Positions 10,871 to 23,126 of a stretch of DNA of 64,000 nt are shown piece by piece. This DNA comes from Chrysomallon squamiferum. Its lineage: Eukaryota; Mollusca; Gastropoda; Neomphalida; Peltospiridae. The notes beneath the pieces were generated by a model. The model was not told the DNA's origin, did no database searches, and saw only the letters and a program-made list of their open reading frames with translations. The stretch lies in assembly GCA_012295275.1 (NCBI GenBank), contig CM022677.1, positions 2,297,698 through 2,361,697 on the forward strand, written 5' to 3'. Every line of letters begins with the position of its first letter. The first letter of the stretch is position 1. The position numbers were made by a program, and so were the translations under genes.

Positions 10871-10929
10871 TCATTTAAATTCCGATATATATAATCTAGA
10901 AATGATGAGCTTAAAATAATTAATAATTT

Positions 10930-11142
10930 TTAGAACATTCAGATCTTTAATTCATAGGGTGTGAAATAAAATCTAGAATGAGCTCGTGATATTTCAAATC
11001 ACTGCTTGTCAGATATAGCTGCAAGTTTATAAGTAATCGTTTTCTGAATATTGAGATCTTTAATTCATAGGGTGTGAAATAAAATCTAGAATGAGCTCGT
11101 GATATTTCAAATCACTGTTTGTCAGATATAGCTGCAAGTTTT
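10930..11142 (+). repeat. Tandem duplication of ~95 bp
   Basis: A segment beginning agatctttaattcataggg and ending gatatagctgcaagtttt occurs twice with very few differences. The copies are separated by about 25 bp. Confidence 0.92.
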
Positions 11143-11517
11143 TTCAGGTGGGAAATATTTTTAACATGATTAATCAGGCTGCATCACAGTTTCTGCATTC
11201 AAAACTGATTTAATCCTGTAATAATGTGCTACTGTCTATTGCTTCTCAATTTTAAAGGACTTACTTATTTAAAACAAGAGTTGTGTTTTATACCTGTGGA
11301 ATTTTCCAGTTGTGTTTCATGATGAATTTAAGTTCTATAGTTTTAAATGTGAAAGAAACAAATATTTCAAAGTAAAACTCATGAAAACTTCCTTCAGTAA
11401 AAACCATGTTCTGTTTTTGTTACCAGAAACTGGTGGCAGGAATATTTTCTTCTTTTTTTTATTATTTTTATTATTGTATCTTTTTATTATTATTATTATG
11501 ATTTGTATTATTTTATC

Positions 11518-11560
<43 letters not shown>

Positions 11561-12355
11561 TGTATTAATTAACCAGTTTTAAGTTTTAAAACTGTGATGA
11601 GCAATCATGTCTCTACAATACACATGATCAGCAGTTCACAACAATTTCATTAATAAACAAACCTAAATTAACTTTTTACATTTTTACACACACCAAGAAA
11701 ATCTCATCCCTAATAAAAGATAAATATATTAATAAAATTTGTTTCAATAAATTTCTTACAGAAATCCTTGAAGATGGTTTGCAGAAATGTATGGCTATAG
11801 AACTAATGTTTGGTTTCACTGTTTTACTATTTGCATACATAATGGATGCATAATGATTATTCATAACTGTACAGATTTTTTTAAAGAAATTTTTAAAAGT
11901 GTATTTCAGTTATCAAGTTAGAAACTAAACCATATACAAATCTCTAAGACATATCATTTTGAATAATTTTAGGTTGATGATAATATTAAGGACATTAATC
12001 CAGAAAACAATGTTATATAGGTAGAAAAATATTAGATTATATCTAAATGAAAATAATATCGATAAAATTTTACTACTTTCAGTTTTCATCTAAGTTAATG
12101 TAGTTTCATTTAGCTAAATGTAGTGCTATGTATACATATATCAATAAGATAATCTCTATCTTTTAAAATAAATTGTCATCATCATCATCAATCATCATCA
12201 TCATTATTATTATTATTATGATTATTATTATTATTGTTATTATTATTATTAGCTACATGAATATTTTTAATCTACTAAATACAGGACATGGTTTTATTTA
12301 GATCTGTGTATTTGCCTACATTTAATAAACTGAGTTACACTAAATGTTTGTCATC
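11143..12355. other. Non-coding stretch with ATT arrays
   Basis: Contains ATT-rich tracts at about 11458-11560 and 12178-12250. I see no gene-like frame. A 62-codon minus-strand frame at 11676-11864 has no recognisable domain and no clear splice context. Confidence 0.5.
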
Positions 12356-12361
12356 TAGACA

Positions 12362-12428
12362 AGATAACTGTATAGTGAAATCCTGTGTGTCTAAATAACT
12401 GTATAGTGAAATCCTGTGTGTCTAAATA
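12362..12428 (+). repeat. Tandem duplication of 33 bp
   Basis: A unit containing gtatagtgaaatcctgtgtg and tctaaataac occurs twice, exact over most of its length. Confidence 0.88.
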
Positions 12429-12673
12429 ACACTGTAAATTTTGGTCACATAATTTTACACTGTGGATCTCATAAAAGCTTGCATATTTATAACTGGGTTT
12501 GTTTGTTCTTGTGTATTTGTATATTATTTATTACAAGTCACAGACTTCTAAAATACATATTAACATTGATTTATTTTTGTAATGTTGTTTTTTCTTTCAT
12601 TTTATTACATTACATTGGAATGTGGGTTTTTCTTACTTAATTTTATTTGTTTCTGCTTTTTGAGTTGTGAGAA

Positions 12674-12675
<2 letters not shown>

Positions 12676-12723
<48 letters not shown>
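12676..12723. repeat. (CA)n microsatellite
   Basis: About 23 CA dinucleotides. Confidence 0.95.
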
Positions 12724-12724
<1 letters not shown>

Positions 12725-12929
12725 ACACTCACACAATGGCTTCCATATTTATTTTATTTATTGTGTGTTTTGTGTATTAAAAGTGATATATCTACCAGAG
12801 AAATTTAATTCTGTAAAATACTTTAAATTTGAACACAAAAATGTTCTTTTATTATTATTATTTTTATTATTATTAAATTCTTTGCAAAGTTGTAAAATAA
12901 TATTCCTATCTTCATCATTATATTAATTT

Positions 12930-14360
12930 AATTTCTGACTGTCTTGACTTAAAAATATTAATTAACAATAATTAATAATATGTCAGATATAATAAGAAAA
13001 CAAATCACATTTATGAGTGAAATAAAAATAGATTTTAAAATAAGCTATAAATAATTGGTAAAATAGTAATAGTTAAATCTAATATTTTGGGTTGTTTCAT
13101 GCTATATATAGACTGCATAGATTAAATATTTTTTTTAATTAAATTGTCTTTTCCTTTCTGTTTTTTTTTTCTGTTTTTTTTTTTTTTTTTTTTCTTGATT
13201 CACTATATTTTGAATTTAATTTTTTCGTTTTTATATATATATAAGCTTTTTCACTTTATTTATTTTATCATTTTTTTAATTATTTGTGCGTACATATCCA
13301 AATGTGAGATATATCATCATCATAGGTTATTCCCCCTATCCTGATTTGCCCGCCCCTATTTTTTCTCACCATATTTTAATTCATAAAGCATTTTCACTGC
13401 ATTTAATTGATTAAAAATGAACTTTTTCTCTCCATTTTCATATCAATTCACTACGATTCCAGTTATTGTTTGCATTGCCTGTAGATGTATGTATATATAT
13501 ATATTTCACTTAATTTCGTCTAATTTTCATTATTATTTACAACCAATAGTTTTGAAATTTATGTTACATATTTTTATGATAACTTAAACAAAAAAAAAAA
13601 AAATAATAATAATAATAATAATAATAATTGCTTGTGTCAAATATAATTCATATGGGGTGTTATCTGTAAGCCTGTAATATTATGCATAATTCTGTTTCTT
13701 ATGTTTCATGTTTTCTTCTGTATGTGTATCACCGTGTGTGTGTCTAAATACAGCTCTGTGTATCTATCTAGAAATGTACTGTTGTTGTTTTTTCCTTTTT
13801 ATTTTTTTTTCTCTAGGATATCTGTCTTGCTGTCTGTATCAACAATGTCATTAGTAATAATAGTAGTAGTAGTAGTAGTAGTAGTAGTTAGTTGTTGTAG
13901 GAATAGAAGTCGCAGTAGTAATAATAATAACAACAACAATAATAATAATAATAATAATAATAATCAGACGAAGAAGAAGAAAAGCAAACACTAAAGCAGT
14001 AGTTTAATATATATGTATGTGCATGTGTGTATGAACATATTTGTGTGTAAATGTTGCTATACATATACTTGTGTATATGTATTTATACAGGAATCAATAT
14101 TTTGTTCTGTTACGTTTAGAATGAGAAGAATCGGAATGAAGTGGTATGCATGTGGGTATATATACATATGTGTGTCGTATTTATGTGTCTGTGTACGTGG
14201 ATAAAATTATTACTTAAATGTTCATATTCCTGCTATTATTGTTAGTGTTGTAAAATGATTAAACTGAGCAAAAAAAAAATTAACAACAACAAAAATCAGA
14301 ATAATTAAAATCAGAATAAATTAAAATATAATAAATAATAATAAAAAATACTTCAGATTG
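12930..14360. other. Non-coding stretch with simple repeats
   Basis: Holds T-rich runs (13150-13195), an AAT run (13605-13628), a TAG run followed by AAT/AAC (13858-13965) and GT-rich stretches. The apparent ORFs are translations of these repeats. Nothing gene-like is seen. Confidence 0.55.
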
Positions 14361-14379
14361 CGGGTCCGCCCATGTGCCC

Positions 14380-14487
14380 CTGCTACGTGAATAATGTGAA
14401 TTGTTCCCTACTCAAACTAACTTGAACGTGCACACTAAATAAAGATGAAACATGATGGCTAAAACCCGGATTTAAAACACGTGTCTG
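14380..14487 (+). repeat. Dispersed repeat, copy 1 (inverted partner at 41.97 kb)
   Basis: A segment of about 105 bp containing ttgttccctactcaaactaa and cttgaacgtgcacact reappears in reverse complement at about 41968-42065 with roughly a dozen differences. The copies lie 27 kb apart. It looks like part of an interspersed element, but I cannot see terminal repeats or coding capacity. Confidence 0.8.
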
Positions 14488-14489
14488 TA

Positions 14490-15139
14490 GAGGTATCCAG
14501 TTTTTCATCTAGTCACGTTTTTAAAACATCGATTGAGGCTTGTTTTATTTTTTGGTTTGTTTTGTTTTTTTTTTTTTCTTTGCTTAACAATTTTCGTTTG
14601 TGCGGTTGTTTCTCTGATTATATTTTTATTTTGTATGTGTGTGTGTCTTTTTTCTTCTTTCCTTCTATTTATTTATTTGTTTGCATTAAGAGAGTAAATA
14701 AATAATAATTAAAAAATTAAACTTAAAATTTCATGTCTAAGAGAGAATTTTATAAAATATGTCAAGCAGGATAAAAAGAAAAAGGAGAAGAATAGTTGAG
14801 AATGCCAGGGATCCCCAGAACACTCATCTGTATTAGCTGTTAATAATAAATTTATAATAAATCTCAACAGTGAACTACTTTGTACTACACTGATATTATA
14901 CACATTAATTATATTATACATACAGACATACATACTTACATACAGTTAGGTGAATATATTCAGACAAAGAAATCATGAAACAATGTAAAATAGTTTAAAA
15001 TTTAAATGAAATAAAGACAGAATAATTTTATTTATCATATAAATATTTTATTGCAGTTTTGTTAAACAAGTATATTTTAAATAGCACACCAGTCTTTCAA
15101 ATAAACCAGTTTACAAAACAATAGAATAGTTTAGATGTA

Positions 15140-15140
<1 letters not shown>
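14490..15140. other. Non-coding, AT-rich, 3' flank of the TRIM-like gene
   Basis: No reading frame with recognisable composition. T-rich and A-rich runs only. Confidence 0.5.

Positions 15141-15144
<4 letters not shown>

Positions 15145-15207
<63 letters not shown>
15145..15207. repeat. (AG)n microsatellite
   Basis: About 31 AG dinucleotides, uninterrupted. Confidence 0.95.
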
Positions 15208-15211
<4 letters not shown>

Positions 15212-15451
15212 AAAAATGGGTGAAAATTTCATAAGTAAATCAGTTTGTTTTAAAGTGAAATCTATTTTGTAACTTAGCAAGGTTAAACGATAAAGTAATT
15301 AATGAAAAAAAAAATTAAAATAATAAACAAATTAACTAAATTAATTACTTTACAATAAATAAATAACTAATTTTCTGTTTATTTATTAGAAAGAAATGTC
15401 TGTGGATTTTCAACTTCAAAACAATTAAGTGAAACTAAGTTAGCAGACCAT

Positions 15452-17321
15452 TTACTTTTTACACCAAGTAAATATTTTTATTTCATTGCACTGTGCCACG
15501 TAGATATTGTTGTCATCACAACAGACAGACAAAGGTACGGACAGTCCATCCTGGTCAGTGAGGATGTCACGTGTAATGTTACCATCTCGCGACAACTGAA
15601 CAACACAATTACTATTAAAATCACAAACAAAAATATTTCCATCCCTGTCACATGTAACACCTGTAAAGTCTCTTAGTTTGTCTGAATCACGTGACACCCA
15701 TTTGACGTCACCTGATGACGTCACACAAACTAAACTCTTTACATTTGACACAACAATCAGACATTGATCGTGAACTGTGAGACGTGACGGTTCGGGGATC
15801 AAATTTGTTGAGATAGAATTAATGAGCTGACCACTGTCTGTCAGTATGTCCAAGCACTGATTATCAAACAACACAGTGACCGCGAGACGGTTGCCAGGTA
15901 ACACAGCGATATAGTGATACCCTTTAAAAGTTTTAACTGTTTTTATCAGTTTGAAGTTTTCCAAATTTAAAAACAATATTTTACTTTCATCTGGCACAGC
16001 AACAACAACAACAACATCATCCCGCTGATCACGTGATTCAGCAAGACCCCATGGTTCAAAGGAAGTGTTGTATCTGTTTATCAGTGATTTTCTTTCTAAA
16101 CAAAAACATTTTACACAGACATTGTACAAATCACTAACAACAATTTTACTTTTGTCTGCACCTGACAGCAGCATGGAAACTGGGCCAGGATTTTCGTTAT
16201 CTTGTTGTGTTTCTGTGGTAATGGTGTCTGTGTGTTTGAGTGTGTCTGTTTGGATGTTTGTGGATATTTCTCCAATGTGGACTGAAATTTCTGCCTTTTT
16301 GTCAGATTTTATCAGATTTATTTTAAACTTTGCTTTTTCTATTCGCGAACGAGATTTGGACAGAAACTCGGAAGTTGTGTTTTGAAGTTTGGTGAATTTC
16401 GAAATGTTAATTTTTATATCTGACTCTGATTTTCTTGTCAGCAAATCTTCCCCCAATTTTATCATTAATTCGTTTTCCTCAATCAGATGTTTGTGTTCAT
16501 TGAATAATTTGTCTATTTCTGATTTTACAAAGTTCTGAGAATTTTCTATTTGTCTTATTAACCTTTTTTGTTCTTTGTGGACTGCAGCAGTAAAATCTGT
16601 GATTAGTGTGTTACCAATCCTTCTGACCTCTTCTGCAGTGTCCACGACGTTGGTGTCGACGGCTTGGCGAAGTTGCTCAATCATATCATCCATCTCTGTC
16701 TGAAGAATTTCTTTAAAGGTTTTGAGACTTTCAGAAACAGAACTGAGAAGTGAAATGTGATCTTCCTTTTGAGCTGAAATAAATAAATAACATAATAAAT
16801 AAATAAATAAATAAATAATCAGTCAATTAATTAATTAATTAATAAAGATATGCCTACAATGTGAAGTTTTTGAATTTATGTTATCAGCTACTTTAAAAAT
16901 CTGAGTTGAAAAATAACACAAATAAAGTTTCCTCTATTTCTTTAGGTTGTCAGGGTTAATATACGGCATAAATATCTTTAGTTAAACAAACATTTTTTTT
17001 TTTTTTTTTTTTTAATATTTTATTCTAACGAATACAAACATAACACTGCTGACTCACAATTAGCGGCGTCCTGTAGTGAAAGGTTTATAGGGAATTGATC
17101 TGCCCATGTATACACTGGTTTCGTGCTGTCTGGATGTGGACATCCTGCCTGCACAACGGGCAGGTGATTTTTATGTCGTTGTTATCGTAATTGTAACTGA
17201 TGTAGTTCTGCAGGCATTCGGTGCACAACGAATGTCCACAGTTTAAAATCCGCGGCTTCTTGAAAAGTTCGGCACAAATGCAGCACGAAAAATTATCATC
17301 AGAGTTTGCTGCTGTTGCCAT
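15452..17321 (-). CDS. RING / coiled-coil / beta-propeller protein (TRIM-like), two exons, one apparent frameshift
   Basis: Exon 1 (17321 down to about 17058) starts MATAANSDDNFSCCICAELF and carries a complete C3HC4 RING: CxxC, then LNCGHSLCTECLQ, then CPLC. Such RINGs act as E3 ubiquitin ligase modules. Exon 2 (16773 to 15452; acceptor tatttcag, stop TAA) opens in phase 1. It encodes a helical region of about 150 residues likely to form a coiled coil, a Ser/Thr-rich linker, then about 230 residues of NHL-like propeller with blades such as GVTCDRDGNIFVCDFNSNCV. There is no B-box. In the literal frame exon 1 stops at 17085 soon after CPLCRQDVHI. Adding one base near the CC at about 17132-17133 would open a frame continuing to QFPINLSLQDAAN, typical of TRIM proteins, reach a perfect GTGAGT donor (17057-17052), and end in the phase exon 2 needs. 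So the gene is either freshly broken or carries a one-base sequence error. Unbroken it would be about 528 residues. The 286-bp intron includes a poly-T tract. Confidence 0.85.
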
Positions 17322-17432
17322 ATCTGTTAATGAATAACAATAACAATAAATAAATAACAATAATAACAACAGCAACAACATAGAAGAATCAGAGAAGATA
17401 AAAAGGAAAATACAGAGAAAGAAAAATGTAAC

Positions 17433-17435
17433 TAA

Positions 17436-17530
<95 letters not shown>

Positions 17531-17532
17531 CA
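17433..17532. repeat. AAT then AAAT microsatellite upstream of the TRIM-like gene
   Basis: An AAT run passes into a long aaat run about 110 bp 5' of the RING start codon on the minus strand. Minus-strand frames here (poly-Tyr, poly-Ile-Tyr-Leu-Phe) are repeat translations, so the ATG at 17321 is preferred to upstream starts. Confidence 0.9.
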
Positions 17533-17534
17533 AT

Positions 17535-18225
17535 AAGAGATAACAAGAATAGCAGTTAAAACAGCTGACTGGAGGACAAAATTAAAAGATTTTTGAATCA
17601 AAACAACAAACAAATAAAAGTAAAGAAACAATTCACACAAAAAATAAAAATGAAATATCAATTCCGTTTACTTCAAAGGGCCAACGGAATATACAAATAA
17701 ATAAATAAATGAAATGATAAAATAAATAAATAAACGTGCGAATTTAATTATAAAAAATAAATGCTATTTAAGCTACTCATTTATTCATTCATTTATTAGT
17801 TTTATTTTGTTTGTAAGAAAATAAAAGAACTATTAAAGTGAATTACAAACTTGCTAAATTTAACCTTGTGACGTAAGTTGAGAAGGAAAACGACAGTTCT
17901 ACTGTAATACGTTATAAGAAACAAAGCATGGAATAAATAAATAAATAAATAAACATTTGTGACCTGTCCATGAATGATGCAAGGTAATTTCGCACACTAC
18001 TATTTCGGCCTATGCTACGTAACCAAGCTCACTCATTTTCATGATAAAACTCGAATGTAGACAATGAAAGAAACGTGACATTCACAGAAGTAATGTATTC
18101 AGTGTAATAACAACGAAACATTTCATAGTAAACGAATGAATTTCTGATTGCTGCTGAACATTATTATATTAACGTCGAACTTAACAAATGTTTTGATCTG
18201 CAGTTAAATGGCTTCATTCATTGAT
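17535..18225. other. Non-coding 5' flank of the TRIM-like gene
   Basis: AT-rich with short aaat runs (17700-17735, 17935-17955). No coding signal or recognisable promoter element. Confidence 0.45.
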
Positions 18226-18227
18226 AA

Positions 18228-18302
18228 AGTAATCGAGAAAGATAAATGTGACAACACATCGCCAGACACTACTTTTCTCTGACCACTGAGCCACACCCTC
18301 CA
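18228..18302 (-). mobile_element. tRNA-derived SINE head (degenerate)
   Basis: On the minus strand the segment reads gggtgtggctcagtggtcag, a clear RNA polymerase III A-box context. About 50 nt downstream is ttctcgattac, a decayed B-box. The gtgtggctcagtgg start matches the tRNA-derived SINEs common in octopus genomes as I recall them. It is too decayed to be a functional tRNA. Confidence 0.5.
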
Positions 18303-18409
18303 CTCTAACACAAAACAATTTTGTACAGAAATTTTATTATGAAAATAACCTAGATTACCGTTTTATTTTATGATATCTTACACTAACGAAATAAAAAGAA
18401 AAAAATCAT

Positions 18410-18410
18410 A

Positions 18411-18454
<44 letters not shown>

Positions 18455-19585
18455 TTCTTACCTTTGTCTTAAGAAATGAAAATGTTAACACCTGCAAACA
18501 ATTCTCTTCTATTCGTCTGCAATGTCAGTTTACTGGCTGAGAAGACAGTTTTGACAGACGTCAGTCGGTGAGTGGAATATACCAATATCAATAAAGGGGT
18601 GGAAGCCTTGAAATTTTCTAGAACACTTTTGTTTCTTCTGAGAAAAAATAATCGTGAAAGTTTTTAATTCTTGTGATAAAGTAAACAGCAGTAAAAGTAA
18701 CAACTACCTTAACATAGTTCGTGCAGTTCATTAATTTTTTAAAATGCGTGATATAGTCTATCACACATGTGGTAATAATGACACAGCAACTGGTTTGTAG
18801 AAGGTCGGAAACATTTAGCCGTCAAAATTACTTCTTCTTTAAACTTGAATAGTATCAGGTTTTTTCGTAAGATATATAAATAAACTATAATAATGAAAAA
18901 CATGATACAAGGTGAATATATGATTTTAGTCAGGTACATACAATGGTAATAAAACAATAGTAATATATATTCCTTTATTATATAAATTTTATTTCGTTCT
19001 ATTTAAGATAAATAAATGAATAAATAAAGACAGAAAGAAAGAAAGAAGCGATTAAATTCACGAAATTATAATATTATATATTTTATTATTTAGCTAAACC
19101 AAGCAAGTATATTTCTGTTTGAATCAGACAGCAATTCTCAAAAGTTTGGAAATAGGCAATTAAACAGGGGATTGAATATTATGTCAGCAGTAACACATAT
19201 ACGTAACAAAATAGTTTTCTAAGTATTTTAATTTAACACGTTGCAGTTTACCTTAAGTATTTGTTAGAAAGGTGTTAACTTTCATATCATTCTTAATTCA
19301 CATATGTGTGTGTGTATATATATATATATATGAGAATAGTGTCTCTGAATAAAACCGTCACACTTTTGTCATCTTGTTGATATTGTGAATAAATGTTTTG
19401 TTGAAACAGATTATCTGAAAAACATGAGTACAAAAACGTCCTACAGACCAGTATGAATAATACAAGTTATCGCTTCGCTGGTTTTCATAGCCTTTCAGTT
19501 AGCTCGTTCATATAGTGATGATAAACGATGCAGTACAAAGTCAAAGTATTTTCCAATATCAGTGTTTCCAATATCAAATAGTTTA

Positions 19586-19617
<32 letters not shown>

Positions 19618-20680
19618 GTTTGGATAGAAGATTTACTAACAACATTACTACCTATCCATAACAAAAAATTATACTCTACAAAACTGTTATTAAAAACTGA
19701 TGAAATTTTGTCTTCTTATTTAACCTGATTGTATTCTGTTCCAACCACTGTCTCACGTCATGAGATCAGATAATTATTAACGAGTTTCTTTTTATCCACA
19801 CAGTGGAAAACATAAAGACATAATAATAATAATAATAATAATATAATAATATAATAATAACAACAACAACAGTAGCAGCGACAAGGACAATAAGATTAAT
19901 AACAACAACCACAACAACAACAACAATAATAATACCAAAAGTAATAGTAATGACAACAATAAAGAAATAATAACAATAACTGTTTGAACAGTAACAGCAA
20001 CGACACAAAAACAGCTTCAGTGATAACAACGCCTTCAGCTGTGTTGTGACAGTGTTAGTTTTGATTCCCGTTTCATGTTTGTTTTCAGCATTTTTTTATT
20101 TTAGTTTTTCTCTTTCTTTGGTTCCCTCGTTAGATCAGTCCTCATTTTGTTCGTTCGTTTGCTCATTTTTATTTAATTTGTTTTATTTATGCACCATTAT
20201 ATCTCTCTACTTATCGGTTACGAAGTGTTGGAAAACTGCAACCAAATTGAACAAAAAATAAAAATAAAAATAAAAATAAATAATTAAATAGAATGAGATG
20301 ACCATATATGGCAACTGCTGCCTTTAATTTAAGGGATGGAGGAGACATTGCAAGATCTTAAACAATTGCTAGTGAAGTTAGGGAAACTGGTCGTGGGTTT
20401 TTTCTGTATTGGTTTGATGGTTTTCGTTTTACAATTTTTATTATGATTTGTTTTATGATCCTGATGAGTTTGTCCGCCAGAGTTACCATGTTGTAAATGT
20501 TAACATTGCTATATCAGGAATTACCTAATATTAAAGCTCTTGAATTGGAAACATCGTCTTGTTTGTTTATTCCATACATATTACTCATGTATATTATACA
20601 AACATACAGCTATCTAAGAGAACCGCTTGCTTCCCCTCCCCATTGCATTTAGTGTTAGAAGTGGGATTATAAAGCAATTA
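18410..20680. other. Non-coding stretch with simple repeats
   Basis: Includes AAT arrays at about 18414-18451, 19588-19615 and 19821-19935, a short TA run at 19315-19330, and aaaat repeats near 20257-20282. Frames here are repeat translations or lack domains. Confidence 0.5.
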
Positions 20681-20682
20681 GG

Positions 20683-20757
20683 ATTGAACTCTGGTATTTG
20701 TAAATAGCTGAAAGACAACCAATACCCTCACCTGACCAGGCATACAGAAGATTTGAT
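20683..20757 (-). mobile_element. tRNA-derived SINE head
   Basis: The minus strand reads atgcctggtcaggtgagggt (A-box region) and, about 45 nt on, ccagagttcaatcctaattg (B-box, close to GGTTCAATCC). The spacing fits a tRNA-derived promoter. The tail may continue to about 20600 on the minus strand. Confidence 0.55.
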
Positions 20758-20759
20758 GT

Positions 20760-21842
20760 TGATGATTAGGCGAGACTACATGCTTTACGACACGAGATTC
20801 ACACCTGAAGAGAGATATCTGATCTGCATGATTCTAAAGTTATCCAAGAACATTTAAACGTTTTTTTCACATGAATAACGACATATTTATATAATTAGTA
20901 TGTTAGTATTCACGTTAATATTAAGTTCAGTATGTGGATATTGTAAAAATTTGTTCCGGTCTACCTGTAATTTGGATTATTAAGATATCTTTTATTTTTT
21001 AGTATATTTCTTTGAATATTAATTCATAAGTTAATAGGGTGCATGGAGCTTTGGAGAAATGAACAAGTAAAGGAACTATGAACATGTTCATTTCAGATAA
21101 TTTAACGATAAATCAAATTTTCTTTTCTTCTATAGTCACTGAAATGCAGTACAATTGCGCTTTTCGGAAATCTTTAATTCTATTTTTAAGTAAAGTATTT
21201 CTACGTTTAAACGCTTTATTTTCCAAAGAGCGTTATCTTTTTGTGGCGTGTCCATAACGTCTTCATAGTTTAACGCAATAAATACAGTTTTATTTTACAG
21301 TAATTTAGTTGTTGACTTTTTTTTTTAGCAGAAACATTTACCATAATTTTCATCCGTACTGTAACATTGCTCATCCAAGTATGTTTCTTTGCCACAGTGA
21401 CAACATTTTCAGGTGATTAGACAGTGCAGAAATTGACGCGTTTAAACAATTTAACATGTGTTGCTGGGGCGTTGAATGCTTGCCAACATGATTAGTTGAT
21501 TCCTTATTGTGCAACATTATTGAGCAATAGGCTTTTATTAATTGAATTTTAGTTGCTTTTTAATGTAGTATTGAAGTAAACATTTAGAAGCTTGTTTCTG
21601 TCTATGTAACAGCTTAGTTAGAAAACTGTTTGATAAATTATGTCCAATTATTTTTTTTTCCCTAAAGGTAAGTATTTATGCCATAAAAATACAAACTTTC
21701 AAAAGTATGTTATAATATAAAAGAAAGTAAATAAAAAATAAATAAAATAAAATAAAAAAAAAAAAATAAAATAAAAGACATGCTGGTATAATTTTTCACT
21801 TCCTATTGCTTTGTTTTGTATTGTTGTATTATTATTATTATC

Positions 21843-21907
<65 letters not shown>

Positions 21908-22735
21908 ACACAAACACACACACACTCAAAACTATACAAAGCAAAGAAAAATACAAAACACTGAATTATATAAAAAATATAAAAAATAAAAAATAATCTT
22001 AGTTTGACCAACTAAGTTGTTACACTGTAACGATGAGGTAGTAACATCCACATCGTACCAGACGTTATTCAGTGTTCCTTACACACGTTATTTTTTCTGA
22101 CAAATAATTAAACTATACTTAAAAATTCAGAAATTAAAGCTCGACCAACCCATTTATCATTATTACTATGACTGTTGTTGTTACGAGAAATACAGTTAAG
22201 GTTATAACCGTCTCATTATTTTAAATTTTAAAATTCTTTGTTGTTATTATTTTAGTTGTTGTTGTTGCTGTTGTTCTAGCAGTACAATAAGAAGGTTTAT
22301 TATGATTGCAGTCGGAACTATATAGAAAAATGGAGACTCATGTGTAGTTTAGAAATAGCTGGGTATTACTCTTTTTTCTTCTTCTTCTGTTTTTCGGATG
22401 TATATTATTTCGTTATGAATTAGGAGTTCATTAGAAATGGTAGAATGATCAAATTAATTAATTAATTAAAATTTCAAATAAAAATAAAAATAAGAAAAAG
22501 AATAATAACAACAACAACAATAACCACAATAATAACTAGATAATTTTAACAACACCAAACAAATTGCATAATAATGGTGACACATCAATTAACAACTGGA
22601 TTGGTGTGAAAAACATATACTCTTCATTAAAAAGTAGGGAACTCTAATAAGAAATTACAATTGTAAAACAATTGTAAGGTATAATAGCTGCGTGGAATAA
22701 CAACGAATTACTTGGTCAAACATTACAACTGGTAA
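20760..22735. other. Non-coding stretch
   Basis: AT-rich, with no gene-like reading frame. The (CT)n tract is listed separately. An AAC/AAT tract lies at about 22500-22540. Confidence 0.45.
21843..21904. repeat. (CT)n microsatellite
   Basis: About 30 CT dinucleotides, followed by a short CA run at 21906-21925. Confidence 0.95.
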
Positions 22736-22739
22736 TTCA

Positions 22740-23126
22740 GTATTTCAGGACGACTGGGGTCAGAGAAGAAATTTGAAATTTGAAATGCTACCACCACGAT
22801 GTGTAAGACATTCATTCAGTGGACAAGGCAGACTGCGTACAAGTCTCCCAGTGGTCATTTGACTGCGTTTGTTCCACTGCTCTTGCCTCGGTAGTACTTC
22901 CCAGAGATGTCCCTTCTTTGCACAATATGGATTGGATGTACTGACAGTTACAGATACACCTCCCCATACGATAACCCGTCCACGGCTAAATCTATCATTA
23001 ATCGAATTTTTGAGTTTGCGTGTCTTTCATTTCGACCGTGCATGAGAAGCTGAGCTGCAGCAGCCGAGCCCTGTTGTGTCTTCTTATCTAAGAATCATAC
23101 GTAACTATTTTTGAAACTTTGGAAAA
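22740..23126 (+). other. Unique, less AT-rich leader upstream of the secreted-protein ORF
   Basis: Base composition is visibly more balanced than the surroundings and no simple repeat interrupts it. That fits a 5' untranslated or promoter region for the ORF starting at 23127. No TATA box or other element can be named with confidence. Confidence 0.35.

Noticed and set aside
16065-16385. 106-codon + strand frame inside the TRIM-like exon
   Set aside because: Antisense shadow of the minus-strand coding exon, with no domain of its own.
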